NCBI RefSeq assembly: GCF_000691225.1
Contig: NZ_JMSZ01000028.1
Span: 1 to 64,000 of the forward strand
Direction of reading: 5' to 3'
Length of the DNA: 64,000 nucleotides
DNA from: Nitrincola lacisaponensis
GTDB taxonomy: Bacteria > Pseudomonadota > Gammaproteobacteria > Pseudomonadales > Balneatricaceae
Shown: one piece after another, positions 28,435 through 38,126 of the stretch
Position numbering within the stretch: the first letter of the stretch is position 1
How the letters are laid out: the number at the start of each line of letters is the position of its first letter
Made by a program: the position numbers and the translations under genes
Notes under the pieces: generated by a model
What the model was told of the DNA's origin: nothing
The model's input: the letters and a program-made list of their open reading frames with translations, nothing else
Database searches by the model: none

Positions 28435-29819
28435 CGCCGGTCAGCCTGAGAAACCTGCCCACGCATTCCCTGCTGAGGCGCACTGGGAGTTGGCGGCATG
28501 CTCATCAACATGATCAGTTCCTGAATCGAACGCTGCTGATCAAACGATTCAGCCATACCCTGCTGCAGATATGCCTGCAATACCGGCAACATTTCAATGG
28601 CCCGGTCAGTCAGTGGATCACTGCCACGCGCATAGGCTCCCACACTTATCAGATCTGCGTTTTGCTGATAGCGCGAAAACATTCGCTTGAATTCCAGCGC
28701 CTTGGCCAGGTGCTCCGGGGCAACGACTTGCGGCATGACTCGACTGATTGATGCTTCAATATCGACGGCAGGATAGTGTCCCTGCTCCGCCAGACTGCGT
28801 GACAGCACAATATGCCCATCCAGAATGGCTCGTGCAGCATCCGCGATAGGGTCCTGCTGATCATCCCCTTCTGTCAGAACTGTATAAAAGGCCGTAATAG
28901 ACCCTTCACCCGACTGAGCATTACCGGCACGCTCCACCAGCCGCGGCAAACGCGCAAATACCGACGGTGGATAACCTTTAGTTGCCGGCGGCTCCCCCAC
29001 AGCCAAGGCGATTTCACGTTGCGCCTGGGCATAGCGGGTCAGCGAGTCCATCAACAGCAAGACACGCTTGCCCTGAGCACGGAAATACTCCGCAATACGC
29101 GTTGTCAGCTCAGCCGCTCTCAAACGCATTAACGGAGAATCATCTGCCGGAGAGGCCACCACCACTGAACGAGCCATTCCCGCAGCACCCAGACTGTGAT
29201 CAATAAACTCCCGAACTTCACGGCCTCGTTCACCGATCAAGCCAACCACAGTGATATCTGCTTCAGTATTACGTGTCATCATCCCCAGCAGTACCGACTT
29301 ACCCACGCCACTACCGGCAAACAAGCCCAACCGCTGACCACAACCAACCGTCAACAATCCATTGATCGAACGAATACCCACGTCCAGAGGTGTATCTATC
29401 GGATGGCGTGCCAAGGGATTGATCGTTTCACCCTGCAGAGACACAAAGCGCTCCGCGTCCAGCGGACCTCGCCCATCAATTGGCTGGCCGATACCATTAA
29501 TGACTCGTCCCAGCAGCCCAAAGCCAACCGGAACCTGACTGGCACTCTGCTGAGGTGTCACCCGCGCACCCGGCTGCAAACCTTCCACACTGTGCAGTGG
29601 CATCAGATAAATCCGGTCACCGGAAAAACCGACCACCTCAGCCTCAGCCAGCTGCCCCTCTGCAACCGCGATGCGGCAATAATCGCCCAACGCCACCTTC
29701 AAACCAACGGCTTCCAGGGTCAGGCCAATCAGACGGGTAATACGCCCACTCACCAGTGGTTTGGCAGGCACAAACAGATCGGGATCGCTAAGATGTGAGT
29801 GATTCTGAAATAACGCCAT
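28431..29819 (-). CDS. fliI: Flagellum-specific ATPase FliI
   Basis: Hexameric ATPase that feeds export substrates. Walker A ([17 protein letters not shown]), Walker B ([18 protein letters not shown]) and the [18 protein letters not shown] segment typical of type III ATPases are present in 462 aa. It lies between fliH and fliJ. Confidence 0.98.
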   Translation of the reverse strand: MALFQNHSHLSDPDLFVPAKPLVSGRITRLIGLTLEAVGLKVALGDYCRIAVAEGQLAEAEVVGFSGDRIYLMPLHSVEGLQPGARVTPQQSASQVPVGFGLLGRVINGIGQPIDGRGPLDAERFVSLQGETINPLARHPIDTPLDVGIRSINGLLTVGCGQRLGLFAGSGVGKSVLLGMMTRNTEADITVVGLIGERGREVREFIDHSLGAAGMARSVVVASPADDSPLMRLRAAELTTRIAEYFRAQGKRVLLLMDSLTRYAQAQREIALAVGEPPATKGYPPSVFARLPRLVERAGNAQSGEGSITAFYTVLTEGDDQQDPIADAARAILDGHIVLSRSLAEQGHYPAVDIEASISRVMPQVVAPEHLAKALEFKRMFSRYQQNADLISVGAYARGSDPLTDRAIEMLPVLQAYLQQGMAESFDQQRSIQELIMLMSMPPTPSAPQQGMRGQVSQADRR

Positions 29820-29825
29820 GGCGCT

Positions 29826-30569
29826 TCACTCTCCGGAAACAGATGCGGAAGATTGACCTAATGCAGCAGCCAGTTGCTCCGTAATCTGCTGAAAGCGTGT
29901 CGATACACGATGATCAATTCGGGTGTTATCCGTGGTCACACTGCATCCACCCTGTTCGATTGAGGGATCCTCGATAAAGCGTACACCCTCCAGTCCGGAC
30001 AATGCCTGCAGTACCGGCAGATCTGCCGGATTTACGCGCAGATCGCACACCAGTGTAGCACCCGGCAGCTCTGCCAGAGCCGCACGCACCGCCTGACATA
30101 TTGGCTCAGGATTGCTTTGCAGCTCTGCATCAATCACTGCGCGAGCAAACCCTTGCACCAGGCCTGTCAATAATTTTTCAAGTTCCTGCTCCTGAGCGGC
30201 GACCGGATTGGCCAGCGCCTGACACACGCCCATCAGCAAGGCCTGCTGACGCTGTATTTCAGCCAGGCCTGATTCCAGCCCCTGCTCATAACCCTGCCGT
30301 TCGCCAGCAGCCAGTCCCTGAGCAAAACCTTCCTCTCGCCCCTGAGCGAAGCCCTCTTTGGCTGCATCTTCACGTATCTGCTCAATTTCCGCCAAGGTTA
30401 ACTTCTCGACTTCAATTTCTTCTTCAACAACGGTGACCTGAGATGCCGGACTGACTGTCTGAAATGCCTGATCCACAACACCAGCGTCCATCAGGGGCAG
30501 CTCCCAGCGGGTCAACTGCCGGGCTTCAGCTGCCGGAATTTTGACGGGGCGTAGATTATCCTGCTTCAT
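29826..30569 (-). CDS. fliH: Flagellar export ATPase regulator FliH
   Basis: Stator-like partner of FliI. The 247 residues include the GxxxG-type stretch GFAQGREEGFAQGLAAGERQ (about 95-115), which is characteristic of FliH, and a C-terminal FliI-binding domain. Confidence 0.95.
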   Translation of the reverse strand: MKQDNLRPVKIPAAEARQLTRWELPLMDAGVVDQAFQTVSPASQVTVVEEEIEVEKLTLAEIEQIREDAAKEGFAQGREEGFAQGLAAGERQGYEQGLESGLAEIQRQQALLMGVCQALANPVAAQEQELEKLLTGLVQGFARAVIDAELQSNPEPICQAVRAALAELPGATLVCDLRVNPADLPVLQALSGLEGVRFIEDPSIEQGGCSVTTDNTRIDHRVSTRFQQITEQLAAALGQSSASVSGE

Positions 30570-30573
30570 CCGA

Positions 30574-31569
30574 TCAAATCATATCATCTGAGCTGCCAAG
30601 GGTAATCTCACCCTCATCGGCCAGGCGACGTGCCACATTGAGGATCTCTTTCTGCGCCGCCTCGACTTCACTGACTCGCACAGGCCCCTTCGCTTCCAGA
30701 TCGTCGCGCAGCAACTCTGCAGCTCGTTTGGACATATTCTTGAAGATTTTTTCCTGCAGCTGAGAATCTGCTCCTTTCAGAGCCACCACCAGCTGGTCGG
30801 TCTGAATCTCACGCAAGATCACCTGAATTGCACGATCATCCACATCCATCAGGTTGTCAAATACGAACATCAGATCAGAAATCTGGTTAGCCAGCCCCTC
30901 ATCAGTTTCCTTAATGGCATCCATGAGCTCTGCTTCAATCTGTGTATCAATAAAGTTCATGATATTGGCAGCAGACTTGACACCACCCAGACGCGTGAGC
31001 TGTGTTGAACGCGGACCGCTGAACTGACTTTCGAGCATATCATTCAACTCCTGCAGAGCCTGTGGCTGAATCTGATCCAGTGCAGCCACTCGCATCACGA
31101 TATCCAGGCGCACCTTGTCATCAAAGAAGCTTAGCACATTGGCTGCCTGATCCGGCTCAAGATAGGAGATGATCACCGCCTGAATCTGCGGGTGCTCAAA
31201 GCGAATAATTTCAGCCACCTGACGCGGGTCCATCCAGCGCAGCGTATCCAGACCGGACGTATTGGTACTGAAGAGGATGCGATCTATCAGCGTTTTTGCC
31301 TTATCCTCTCCCAGAGCCTGATTCAGCATGGCACGGATATAGCGATCATTATTGATCCCGATCCCTGTCTGATCGCTCACAATATCCAGAAAATCTGACA
31401 CTACCGACTCAACGCGCGACTGAGGAACGTTATCCAGACGTGACATCGCCTCACCAATCCGTTGAACCTCCTTGGGGCCCAGATGCTTCAGTATCTCGGC
31501 TGCATCACCCTCACCCAGGCTGATCAGCAATACCGCTGCCTTCTCAATGTCAGTCAGACCATCACTCAC
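30574..31569 (-). CDS. fliG: Flagellar motor switch protein FliG
   Basis: Torque-generating rotor protein. The 331 residues show the N-, M- and C-terminal armadillo domains with the EHPQIQAVIISYL segment and the charged C-terminal torque helix region (DDRAIQVILREIQTDQLVVALKG). GTG start, overlapping the fliF stop by 8 nt. Confidence 0.97.
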   Translation of the reverse strand: MSDGLTDIEKAAVLLISLGEGDAAEILKHLGPKEVQRIGEAMSRLDNVPQSRVESVVSDFLDIVSDQTGIGINNDRYIRAMLNQALGEDKAKTLIDRILFSTNTSGLDTLRWMDPRQVAEIIRFEHPQIQAVIISYLEPDQAANVLSFFDDKVRLDIVMRVAALDQIQPQALQELNDMLESQFSGPRSTQLTRLGGVKSAANIMNFIDTQIEAELMDAIKETDEGLANQISDLMFVFDNLMDVDDRAIQVILREIQTDQLVVALKGADSQLQEKIFKNMSKRAAELLRDDLEAKGPVRVSEVEAAQKEILNVARRLADEGEITLGSSDDMI

Positions 31570-33235
31570 GTTCTACCACCCATTGCTTGATGGCCTGCGC
31601 GACCCGCGCCGGGTCCTCAGCGACCATGCTGCGAATCTCATTTAACTGATAATCAAAACTCTCATTCGGCGTCACCATGGCGGCAGACTCCACGCCACCA
31701 AAGGTCACCTTGTCATCCGCAATTCCTGAACCGTCCAGAGATTCCAGCTCTGCCGAAATCTGACCGGCAGGTCCCAGATCACTAGTGGTGCGACCGCCAC
31801 CCGTGGTCGACAGGTGCTTGAGTACCGGCCTCAGAATCCCCAACACCAGCAACAAGACAAAAGCCGCAGCACCAATCTGCTTCAGCAGATTCCAGAACCA
31901 CTCCTGCTGCCAGAATCCCGGATCATCGAATTCAAACTCCTCAGGCGGCACAAAACTCGAGTTAATCACATTGACGCTATCACCCCGCAGCGCCGAAAAT
32001 CCAACCGAGTTCTCCACCAGCAAACGCAGTCGATCCAGATCTTCATCTGACCAGCGGGCACGACTACGCTCACCGGTTTCAGGGTTGACGACTTGCAGGT
32101 CATCGACCACAACGGCAACGGACAGACGCCGGATACCACCCATCTGCTGCCGGGTATAACTGATGCTTCGATCCAGCTCAAAATTACGTGTCGCCTGATT
32201 ACGACTACTGCCTGAAGCACCGGCTCCAGCACCACCTGCACCATTACCGGCAATTTCTGGCACAGCGACAGGTCCCGGCGGCTGATTGGCCAACGCTCCC
32301 GGCACACCGACGGCCGCCTCACCTGAGTCACGCCGTTCTTCCAGAGTCTGCTCACTGCGTAATGCAGGCAAATCCGGGTTAAACATCTCACTGGCCTGTT
32401 CAACTTCAGTGAAATCCACATCTGCAGACACTTCTGCACGGAAATTACCCAATCCCACAACAGGCTGCAGAATGCTGTTAACACGATTCACCAGCGTATC
32501 TTCAACCTGGCGCACATATTCCAGCTGTCGCGCAGCTAACACTACATCTGAATCAATATCCCGCAAATTCAGCAAGCGACCTCGCTGATCGACGATCGTG
32601 ACATCCTTGACATCCAGCTCAGGAATACTGGAGGCAACCAGATTGGCAATCGCCGCCACCTGATCACGCTCCAGCTGCCGCCCGGAAAACAGCTCAAGAA
32701 AAACAGAGGCGCGCGGCTTGCGCTGATCGCGGATAAAAACCGTATCTCGGGGTATCGCCAGATGTACACGTGCAGACCTGACAGCAGTCATATTGGATAT
32801 GGTTCGAGACAGCTCGCCTTCAAGACCTCGACGGTAACGCGTCGTTTCCATGAACTGACTGGTACCCATACCGTAATCCTGGTCCAGCAATTCAAAGCCG
32901 ACAGTACGATCAGCGGTAAAACCATCAGCGGCCAGGCGCAAACGTGCCGCGTGAACATGCGACTCCGGCACCAGAATAGCTCGGCCATCTGCATCGAAAC
33001 GATAGGGAATTTTATTCAGCCGCAGTTGCTCAATGACTTCATTGGCATCGGAAAAACTCAGATTAGCGTAAAGGACACGATAATCAGGCTGCTGCGACCA
33101 GAGCACTACAGCAAACCCGATCGCGACACTGGCAGCCAGGCCGACCATCAAACCCAGCTGGCGCAAAATTCCCAGGCTGTTAAAACCAGCCATGAGATTG
33201 CCTCTAGCATTTAATGGAGTTGCTGTATTTTCCAT
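31562..33235 (-). CDS. fliF: Flagellar MS-ring protein FliF
   Basis: Forms the MS ring in the inner membrane. The 557 residues carry two membrane helices (about 27-47 and 442-462) flanking the periplasmic ring-building domains, with a Gly/Ala-rich linker near 325-345 and a C-terminal FliG-binding tail. ATG at 33235 gives the longest form; the ATG at 33193 has a better ribosome binding site (AGAGG, 7 nt) and may be the real start. Confidence 0.96.
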   Translation of the reverse strand: MENTATPLNARGNLMAGFNSLGILRQLGLMVGLAASVAIGFAVVLWSQQPDYRVLYANLSFSDANEVIEQLRLNKIPYRFDADGRAILVPESHVHAARLRLAADGFTADRTVGFELLDQDYGMGTSQFMETTRYRRGLEGELSRTISNMTAVRSARVHLAIPRDTVFIRDQRKPRASVFLELFSGRQLERDQVAAIANLVASSIPELDVKDVTIVDQRGRLLNLRDIDSDVVLAARQLEYVRQVEDTLVNRVNSILQPVVGLGNFRAEVSADVDFTEVEQASEMFNPDLPALRSEQTLEERRDSGEAAVGVPGALANQPPGPVAVPEIAGNGAGGAGAGASGSSRNQATRNFELDRSISYTRQQMGGIRRLSVAVVVDDLQVVNPETGERSRARWSDEDLDRLRLLVENSVGFSALRGDSVNVINSSFVPPEEFEFDDPGFWQQEWFWNLLKQIGAAAFVLLLVLGILRPVLKHLSTTGGGRTTSDLGPAGQISAELESLDGSGIADDKVTFGGVESAAMVTPNESFDYQLNEIRSMVAEDPARVAQAIKQWVVERE

Positions 33236-33249
33236 TTACACCCGCTCAA

Positions 33250-33615
33250 TCAGATCGGCATTTTTGAGATGTCTTCGTAGGCTTGCACCAGGCGATTACG
33301 CACCTGGGTCATTGCTTCAAACGAAACAGACGCTTTTTGTGCCTGAATCATGACCTGTGGCAGATCTACTCCGGGATCACCACGTTCATATGATTCACGC
33401 AAACGGTTGGCACTTTGCTGATGTCCATTCACCTGATCCACAGCAGATTTTAGCAATGCCGTAAAACTGCTACGCTCAGTTTCACCAATGGACCGGATTG
33501 ACCCGCTTTCCGGCCGCAAACTCGGCAGCTCGATCTGACCGGAAGATTGTTGCATTTCCGCACGCAACGAACGCATTTGCGCCAGAACACCGTTGATGTC
33601 AGCCCGTTCAATCAT
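33250..33615 (-). CDS. fliE: Flagellar MS ring-rod junction protein FliE
   Basis: Small rod adaptor, the first gene of the fliEFGHIJ operon. The conserved C-terminal part reads SFEAMTQVRNRLVQAYEDISKMPI. The 121 aa are slightly longer than typical (about 105-110) at the N-terminus. A candidate sigma-54 promoter lies about 85 bp upstream. In Pseudomonas fleR precedes fliE; here the acetate module does. Confidence 0.97.
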   Translation of the reverse strand: MIERADINGVLAQMRSLRAEMQQSSGQIELPSLRPESGSIRSIGETERSSFTALLKSAVDQVNGHQQSANRLRESYERGDPGVDLPQVMIQAQKASVSFEAMTQVRNRLVQAYEDISKMPI

Positions 33616-33697
33616 CTTCAGCCCTCATCTGACAGCGGCATTTTTTTGACATTATAACGCCATTCTATATTGATCCACTGAAAAGCGCCAACAAAAT

Positions 33698-33714
33698 GGC
33701 AACTTTATACCCTT
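33698..33714 (-). promoter_or_regulatory. Candidate sigma-54 promoter of fliE operon
   Basis: The minus strand reads AAGG-GTATAAAG-TTGCC: a GG-N10-GC pair with the full TTGC at -12. The other -24 bases differ from the TGGCAC consensus. It lies about 85 bp before fliE, the operon that FleQ/FleR and sigma-54 control in relatives. Intergenic position supports it; the match is partial. Confidence 0.45.
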
Positions 33715-33751
33715 CATTGCCGCTTATCCCGCATAGGACAATAGAATGCAA

Positions 33752-33773
33752 AAAGCAGGCCAATGCCTGCTTT
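33752..33773 (-). terminator. Rho-independent terminator of the exonuclease operon
   Basis: A 9-bp perfect stem (AAAGCAGGC with GCCTGCTTT) around a 4-nt loop. On the minus strand it runs into TTTTTGC. It follows the stop codon of the exonuclease gene and isolates that operon from the fliE promoter. Confidence 0.85.
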
Positions 33774-33811
33774 AGTTTGGAAGACCCTTACAGGGTCAAA
33801 GAGATAGGAAT

Positions 33812-34435
33812 TTATTCAGCCAGGGGAGCGCCAAATTTCAGACGCACATACATCAATGCAACAGTAATTGCATCGCCCAGAGCGGTGTGACGCTGAATGA
33901 TGGGAATATCCAGCTTTTTGGATATCGTATCAAAACGCAGATCGACATCGCCTCCCACGGTTTTCCACTTGATGATATCGTGATACACATGCGATAACTC
34001 AATGGCCTTGTTAGGCAAACCAAAGCCATAGCGGGGACGGATATATTTATCCAGCATACGAATATCATAATTGACATAATAACCAAGAATCGGACGATTC
34101 CCGACAAACGCCAACACTTGCTCCAGCGCCTCATCCAACTCAATGCCATCAGCCAGATCACTGGCACGGATCTTGTGAATCTTGATCGACTCTCCCGTCA
34201 AGGAAGCAGGCGGTTTCAACTTGATATCCAGCCGCTCACTGGTAATCACCCGACGCCCACGAATGCGCACCGCACCGATAGACAGTATTTCGCCTTTTTT
34301 GACATCCAGACTGGTTGTCTCACAGTCCAATGAAACGACCTCATCACCCTTATAGGGCTCGAACAAATGAGCATAGGGACTGTCGCGAAATTCTCTGCGC
34401 TCCTTAAAGCGCCGAATGGTTCTTGGAATAATCAT
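33812..34435 (-). CDS. DnaQ-like DEDDh 3'-5' exonuclease domain protein
   Basis: Putative 3'-5' exonuclease. The DEDDh acidic residues are visible: Asp37 and Glu39 in SLDCETTSLD, an Asp in YYVNYDIRML (about 125) and His183/Asp188 in RHTALGDA. Length 207 aa. It is the last gene after the symporter and CBS/DUF294 genes; the same set (PA3232-PA3235) occurs in Pseudomonas. It is not the polymerase III epsilon subunit, whose sequence and context differ. Its true substrate is unknown. Confidence 0.85.
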   Translation of the reverse strand: MIIPRTIRRFKERREFRDSPYAHLFEPYKGDEVVSLDCETTSLDVKKGEILSIGAVRIRGRRVITSERLDIKLKPPASLTGESIKIHKIRASDLADGIELDEALEQVLAFVGNRPILGYYVNYDIRMLDKYIRPRYGFGLPNKAIELSHVYHDIIKWKTVGGDVDLRFDTISKKLDIPIIQRHTALGDAITVALMYVRLKFGAPLAE

Positions 34436-34439
34436 TATG

Positions 34440-36275
34440 TCATGAACCTATATGATAACGTGACGCCAGATGCTTCTTGAAATCCTTCACGATTCTCAAG
34501 GCATCTCTTAACAGATCGCGCTCCAGCTTATTCAGACGCTGCAGATCGATTGCATTCGGCGTCGAATCTCTTCCATCCTGACTTTCTTCAACACGCTGTA
34601 TTTGATGCTTCAGCCGGATCTGCACAAACAGTGACAGAGCCTCGGCCAGATTTTCCCCATGGTTTTTACGCATCTGCTCCATCTCTACCAAAGCCTCAAT
34701 ACGCTTAAAGGTATTGGTCTCCAGTATACGATGCTCCAATGCCATGGTACGGACACCATGCACAATCGGGAAAATACCACCCTTTTTAATATCCAGCACA
34801 CCCTTTTCTTTGAGATTACCGAAGAATGTCAGGGGCGTATCAAAGTTCAGGGAAGCCTTGGCAAAGTGAGAAAAGAAGATGTCATTATTGCGCACACTGC
34901 GCAAAAAGGCATTTCGAGCCACTTTAAATAATGCCGCATTACCGGCAACAGGCTTACCATCAACCGCAATCGCCAGCTTCATGACAGACTCTCCGTCAAA
35001 TTTTTGACTCCAGTCATTCAGCTTGTTGGCCCAGTCACTGGTGGAATTCACCCACTCCGGATTGGATACCATGATATTACCGGGACACGGCGGAAAACCA
35101 AATGAGATCAAAGTCTCACTAAACTTTCGCATAACAGCATGCTTCTCCGGCCACTCAAGACCATCACGGAAAATCAAGCCATTATCCTGATCGGTCTTCA
35201 TGATCTGCTCACCACGCCCCTCTGATCCCATCACAATCAAACAGACGTGGGGCCGAAGATCATTAGGAATGACCAGATCAAACAGCTTGGAGATAATGCG
35301 CCCGTTCATGGCCGCCAGCAGTTCCATGGTAAAGCGTATTTTGACACCGGTTGAAATCAGCGCCTTGATCAAATCTGTCAGCCCCCTTGAGGCCTCACGC
35401 AAATCCTCGACAGTCTGTGCCCGCTCGACGCGCAAGCCAATCACATGGGAATGGCTGGAAAAATGACTCAGAACGTCGGTCAATTCAACGATCCCCAACA
35501 ACTCTGTACCACGCATAACCACAACACGCTCTATCTGCTGCTGCGTCATCATGATCAATGCATTGAACAGATAATCCTGAGGGTCGGTCGTAATCAGTCG
35601 ATAGCTGGCAATTTCAGAAACATCCGATTCCAGCGGCAAGCCGTTGATAATCACAGCATCTAACAGGTCAGTGCCGGTAACCATACCGTACCGGTTACCT
35701 TTTTTGGCCAGCACACAATCCGCTTTCATCTCACGCATCATACGAGTCGCTTCAGCAATACTCGTACCTTCCAGTACGATAAGCGGCTCACGGATGGTTC
35801 CGTCTTCAATGCGCGCCAGCATGAACTCGGCCATATCCTGATTTTGACCATGCTGGGCCACTATCTCCCGCTTGGCGGTAAGATTCTGCTGAAAGTAATC
35901 CGCGAACAAGGCATTGCTGGCGATCAACTCCATCAACGTCCGGGTAGGCAAAACGTGGCAAATGGTTTCTTCGACAGCGATAAAGTTATGGATCGCACGG
36001 CCATTCAAGACCGACCAGCCACCAAAATAATCTTCATCCTGATAATGCACAAACACGTTTGCAGCGGAGACATCCTGATCTATCGCTTCGCTGCCGTCAC
36101 TCTCGCCAACCTTACCCTTCAGAACAATGAACACCCCTTCCGGGACTTCACCTGCCGATATAATCGTCTCGCCTTTCTGAAAGTACGCAATATCAAGATT
36201 ATTATTCAGCAACTCCTGCTCTTTCGCGGTCAGTAAACTGAACGGCAAGTTATCCATATTGAAGGATTCAGACAT
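34440..36275 (-). CDS. cNMP-binding / CBS / DUF294 nucleotidyltransferase-like protein
   Basis: Large cytosolic regulator-like protein of unknown function. Domain order in the 611 residues: cyclic-nucleotide-binding fold (about 10-130), two CBS domains (about 155-280), a DUF294 nucleotidyltransferase-like domain (about 300-440) with MGSEGRGEQIMKTDQDNG, resembling the GlnD catalytic motif, and a DUF294_C helical domain. The spacing to the exonuclease is 4 bp. The co-occurrence with the symporter suggests a role in adjusting solute uptake or carbon signalling, but no activity has been shown that I know of. Confidence 0.85.
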   Translation of the reverse strand: MSESFNMDNLPFSLLTAKEQELLNNNLDIAYFQKGETIISAGEVPEGVFIVLKGKVGESDGSEAIDQDVSAANVFVHYQDEDYFGGWSVLNGRAIHNFIAVEETICHVLPTRTLMELIASNALFADYFQQNLTAKREIVAQHGQNQDMAEFMLARIEDGTIREPLIVLEGTSIAEATRMMREMKADCVLAKKGNRYGMVTGTDLLDAVIINGLPLESDVSEIASYRLITTDPQDYLFNALIMMTQQQIERVVVMRGTELLGIVELTDVLSHFSSHSHVIGLRVERAQTVEDLREASRGLTDLIKALISTGVKIRFTMELLAAMNGRIISKLFDLVIPNDLRPHVCLIVMGSEGRGEQIMKTDQDNGLIFRDGLEWPEKHAVMRKFSETLISFGFPPCPGNIMVSNPEWVNSTSDWANKLNDWSQKFDGESVMKLAIAVDGKPVAGNAALFKVARNAFLRSVRNNDIFFSHFAKASLNFDTPLTFFGNLKEKGVLDIKKGGIFPIVHGVRTMALEHRILETNTFKRIEALVEMEQMRKNHGENLAEALSLFVQIRLKHQIQRVEESQDGRDSTPNAIDLQRLNKLERDLLRDALRIVKDFKKHLASRYHIGS

Positions 36276-36292
36276 AAGGGCTCCTATTGTTA

Positions 36293-38035
36293 TTATTCAG
36301 TCGATACAGCCGTGTGCCTTGCACTCTCCCGGTGAGCGTCCGGCAATACCCGGGCTAATAAAACCACACATATCAGGTTAACCAGCATGACCACCCCTGC
36401 CATAGAAACAGGGGGGTAGACTGGCCAGGACTCCGGCCAGAAAGTAACCAGCCAGCCAGTATCATATGCCAGTGTATAGCCCAGGCTCAGTAACAATCCG
36501 CCAAGCATTCCGGCACCGGCGGCCCAGGCAGATATTCCTGGACGCCAAAGCAACAGCAACACTGCCGGAAACAGTGAAGCAGCCGTTAACGCAATAGCCC
36601 GGTTCATCCACTCCAGTATGCCACCCGGCAACAACACCGCGACAAGCGCAGCCAGCAGCAGCACACTCAACGCAACCAATCTCACCAGCACTGACTCAAG
36701 CCGTGATGATAGTGGCAATACAGCACCAAGCTGTAAAACACTCGACTGCACCGTGGAAATTAAAATGACGGCAGCAGTCGACAGCAACGCAGCCGTAATA
36801 CCCACATTTAACAAGCCTACAACCCAGCCTGGCAGATGAATCAACTCGGGCAGCAGGTATAACCGTATATCATCGGCAACATACAATTCTCCGGGAAAAC
36901 GCTGCTGAGTCAGATACACAGGATTAGCCGGATTCGTCAGCACACGCTCACCCAATACACCAGCCTGATCGGCAAACCGGGGTTGCGCACCCTCGAACAC
37001 CGCTCCAGCTGCGTACTGAACCCGACCATCATATGTATGGTCATACCAGGCCAACTGTGCTGTTTGCTCCCAGGCATAAAACCAGCTTGGCATACGGGTA
37101 TAGGCAACACCCTCATTCAAAGGCCCATTGACCACTTCAATCAAACGCAGTTGCCCCATGGATGAAACCCAGGGCATGGAGGCGTAAATCACTGCGATAA
37201 ACACCAGCATCCAGGCAGCACTGGAGCGCACATCCTGTTCCTGTTTTACACTCTGGAAACGAATCAGCAGATGGGGCAGCAATGCTGTCCCAGCCACCAG
37301 AGCCGCCAGCATTAACCCCTGTTCAACCACGCTCAAGGCGTGTGTACCACTCAAACCCAACTGTTGCTGTAACAGATCCAGACGTAACTGCAAATCGGGT
37401 GTCGGGTCAAAAAAAATCCAGTGTGTCGGCAGACCTAACTCTGCCGCCAGATAAATAGCAGGAACCAGAAACGCACAAAAGCAAATGCAGTACTGCAGCA
37501 TGTGCACCTGTGTCATAGCCTTCATGGCTGCCAGCAGAACGTAAAACAGGATCAGCAACAACGCCACCACTATGCCGGCATGGACAGACAACTGCAGGTG
37601 ACGAGAAAACATGATCCCCAGCCCCTTGAGCTGCAGAGCCAACAACAGCACGCTGACCAATACCAGTATCAGCTGTACCTGATAACCCAACCAGCGCGAT
37701 GCATACCCCTGCGCCACAAAACCTGCCAGACACGTTTGTCCGGAGCGAAAAACGGCAGGCGCCAGCCAAACCCCAAACCATACAAGACCTGATAACCAGC
37801 CCAATAAGATCCACTGTGCATACTGGGGATCAACAGAAAACAGCCCGAATAAGCCCAGAAAAGTGGCTGCACACAACCAGTCAGCCGCCGAAGCCATTCC
37901 GCGACCAAGCGGCGTAACACCGGTGTTCAGTGTGTAGAAATCACGTACGGAACCCGTACGGCCTGCCATAAGCACCAACAGGTAAAAAATTGCTGTGGCA
38001 CCCACAAAAAGATACACAAACAGATCTGTCTGCAT
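36293..38035 (-). CDS. Divergent sodium:solute symporter-family membrane protein
   Basis: A 580-residue polytopic membrane protein of the SSS family and VC_2705-type layout, including the periplasmic insert with DHTYDGRVQY before GWVVGLLNVG. It is clearly related to the symporter at 38733-40502 (ADWLCAATF against ADWMSAASF; AALLSTAA against AALSTAA). However, the segment FTVPDFIGDRF of that protein is TCLAGFVAQGY here, and the SSAISHDLI motif is lost. It may transport a different solute or act as a sensor. It follows a putative CrbR site and promoter and is the first gene of the DUF294-exonuclease operon. Confidence 0.82.
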   Translation of the reverse strand: MQTDLFVYLFVGATAIFYLLVLMAGRTGSVRDFYTLNTGVTPLGRGMASAADWLCAATFLGLFGLFSVDPQYAQWILLGWLSGLVWFGVWLAPAVFRSGQTCLAGFVAQGYASRWLGYQVQLILVLVSVLLLALQLKGLGIMFSRHLQLSVHAGIVVALLLILFYVLLAAMKAMTQVHMLQYCICFCAFLVPAIYLAAELGLPTHWIFFDPTPDLQLRLDLLQQQLGLSGTHALSVVEQGLMLAALVAGTALLPHLLIRFQSVKQEQDVRSSAAWMLVFIAVIYASMPWVSSMGQLRLIEVVNGPLNEGVAYTRMPSWFYAWEQTAQLAWYDHTYDGRVQYAAGAVFEGAQPRFADQAGVLGERVLTNPANPVYLTQQRFPGELYVADDIRLYLLPELIHLPGWVVGLLNVGITAALLSTAAVILISTVQSSVLQLGAVLPLSSRLESVLVRLVALSVLLLAALVAVLLPGGILEWMNRAIALTAASLFPAVLLLLWRPGISAWAAGAGMLGGLLLSLGYTLAYDTGWLVTFWPESWPVYPPVSMAGVVMLVNLICVVLLARVLPDAHRESARHTAVSTE

Positions 38036-38048
38036 CAGATCTCCTTCT

Positions 38049-38062
38049 GGACTCAGGTCAGT
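38049..38062. promoter_or_regulatory. Second GAC-N4-GTC palindrome before the divergent symporter
   Basis: GGAC-TCAG-GTC shares the GAC-N4-GTC core of the candidate CrbR operator but not its outer bases. It lies between the predicted transcription start and the ribosome binding site of the symporter gene. Confidence 0.3.
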
Positions 38063-38073
38063 CCGGACAACTT

Positions 38074-38080
38074 AATCTAA
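38074..38080 (-). promoter_or_regulatory. Candidate -10 of the divergent symporter operon
   Basis: The minus strand reads TTAGATT, giving TAGATT or TTAGAT as -10, with no good -35. Such a weak -35 fits activator dependence. The palindrome at 38106-38119 begins 25-26 bp upstream. Confidence 0.4.
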
Positions 38081-38105
38081 CAAAGCCGTCGATTGACAGA
38101 TAGCC

Positions 38106-38119
38106 GGACTTTAGTCTGA
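38106..38119. promoter_or_regulatory. Candidate CrbR operator (divergent symporter)
   Basis: GGAC-TTTA-GTCTGA matches the palindrome RGAC-N4-GTCTRA shared with the acs and crbS control regions. Its centre is about 44 bp before the predicted transcription start, where class II activators bind. CrbR as the binder is inference. Confidence 0.5.
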
Positions 38120-38126
38120 AACCAGA

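Noticed and set aside
33783-33797. Short inverted repeat GACCCT/AGGGTC before the exonuclease stop region
   Set aside because: Only 6 bp with a 3-nt loop and no T run; the stronger 9-bp terminator next to it explains the region.
38036-38126. Possible frameshift or decayed gene between the divergent symporter and the unknown gene
   Set aside because: The 91-bp gap holds regulatory signals; both neighbours have intact ends.
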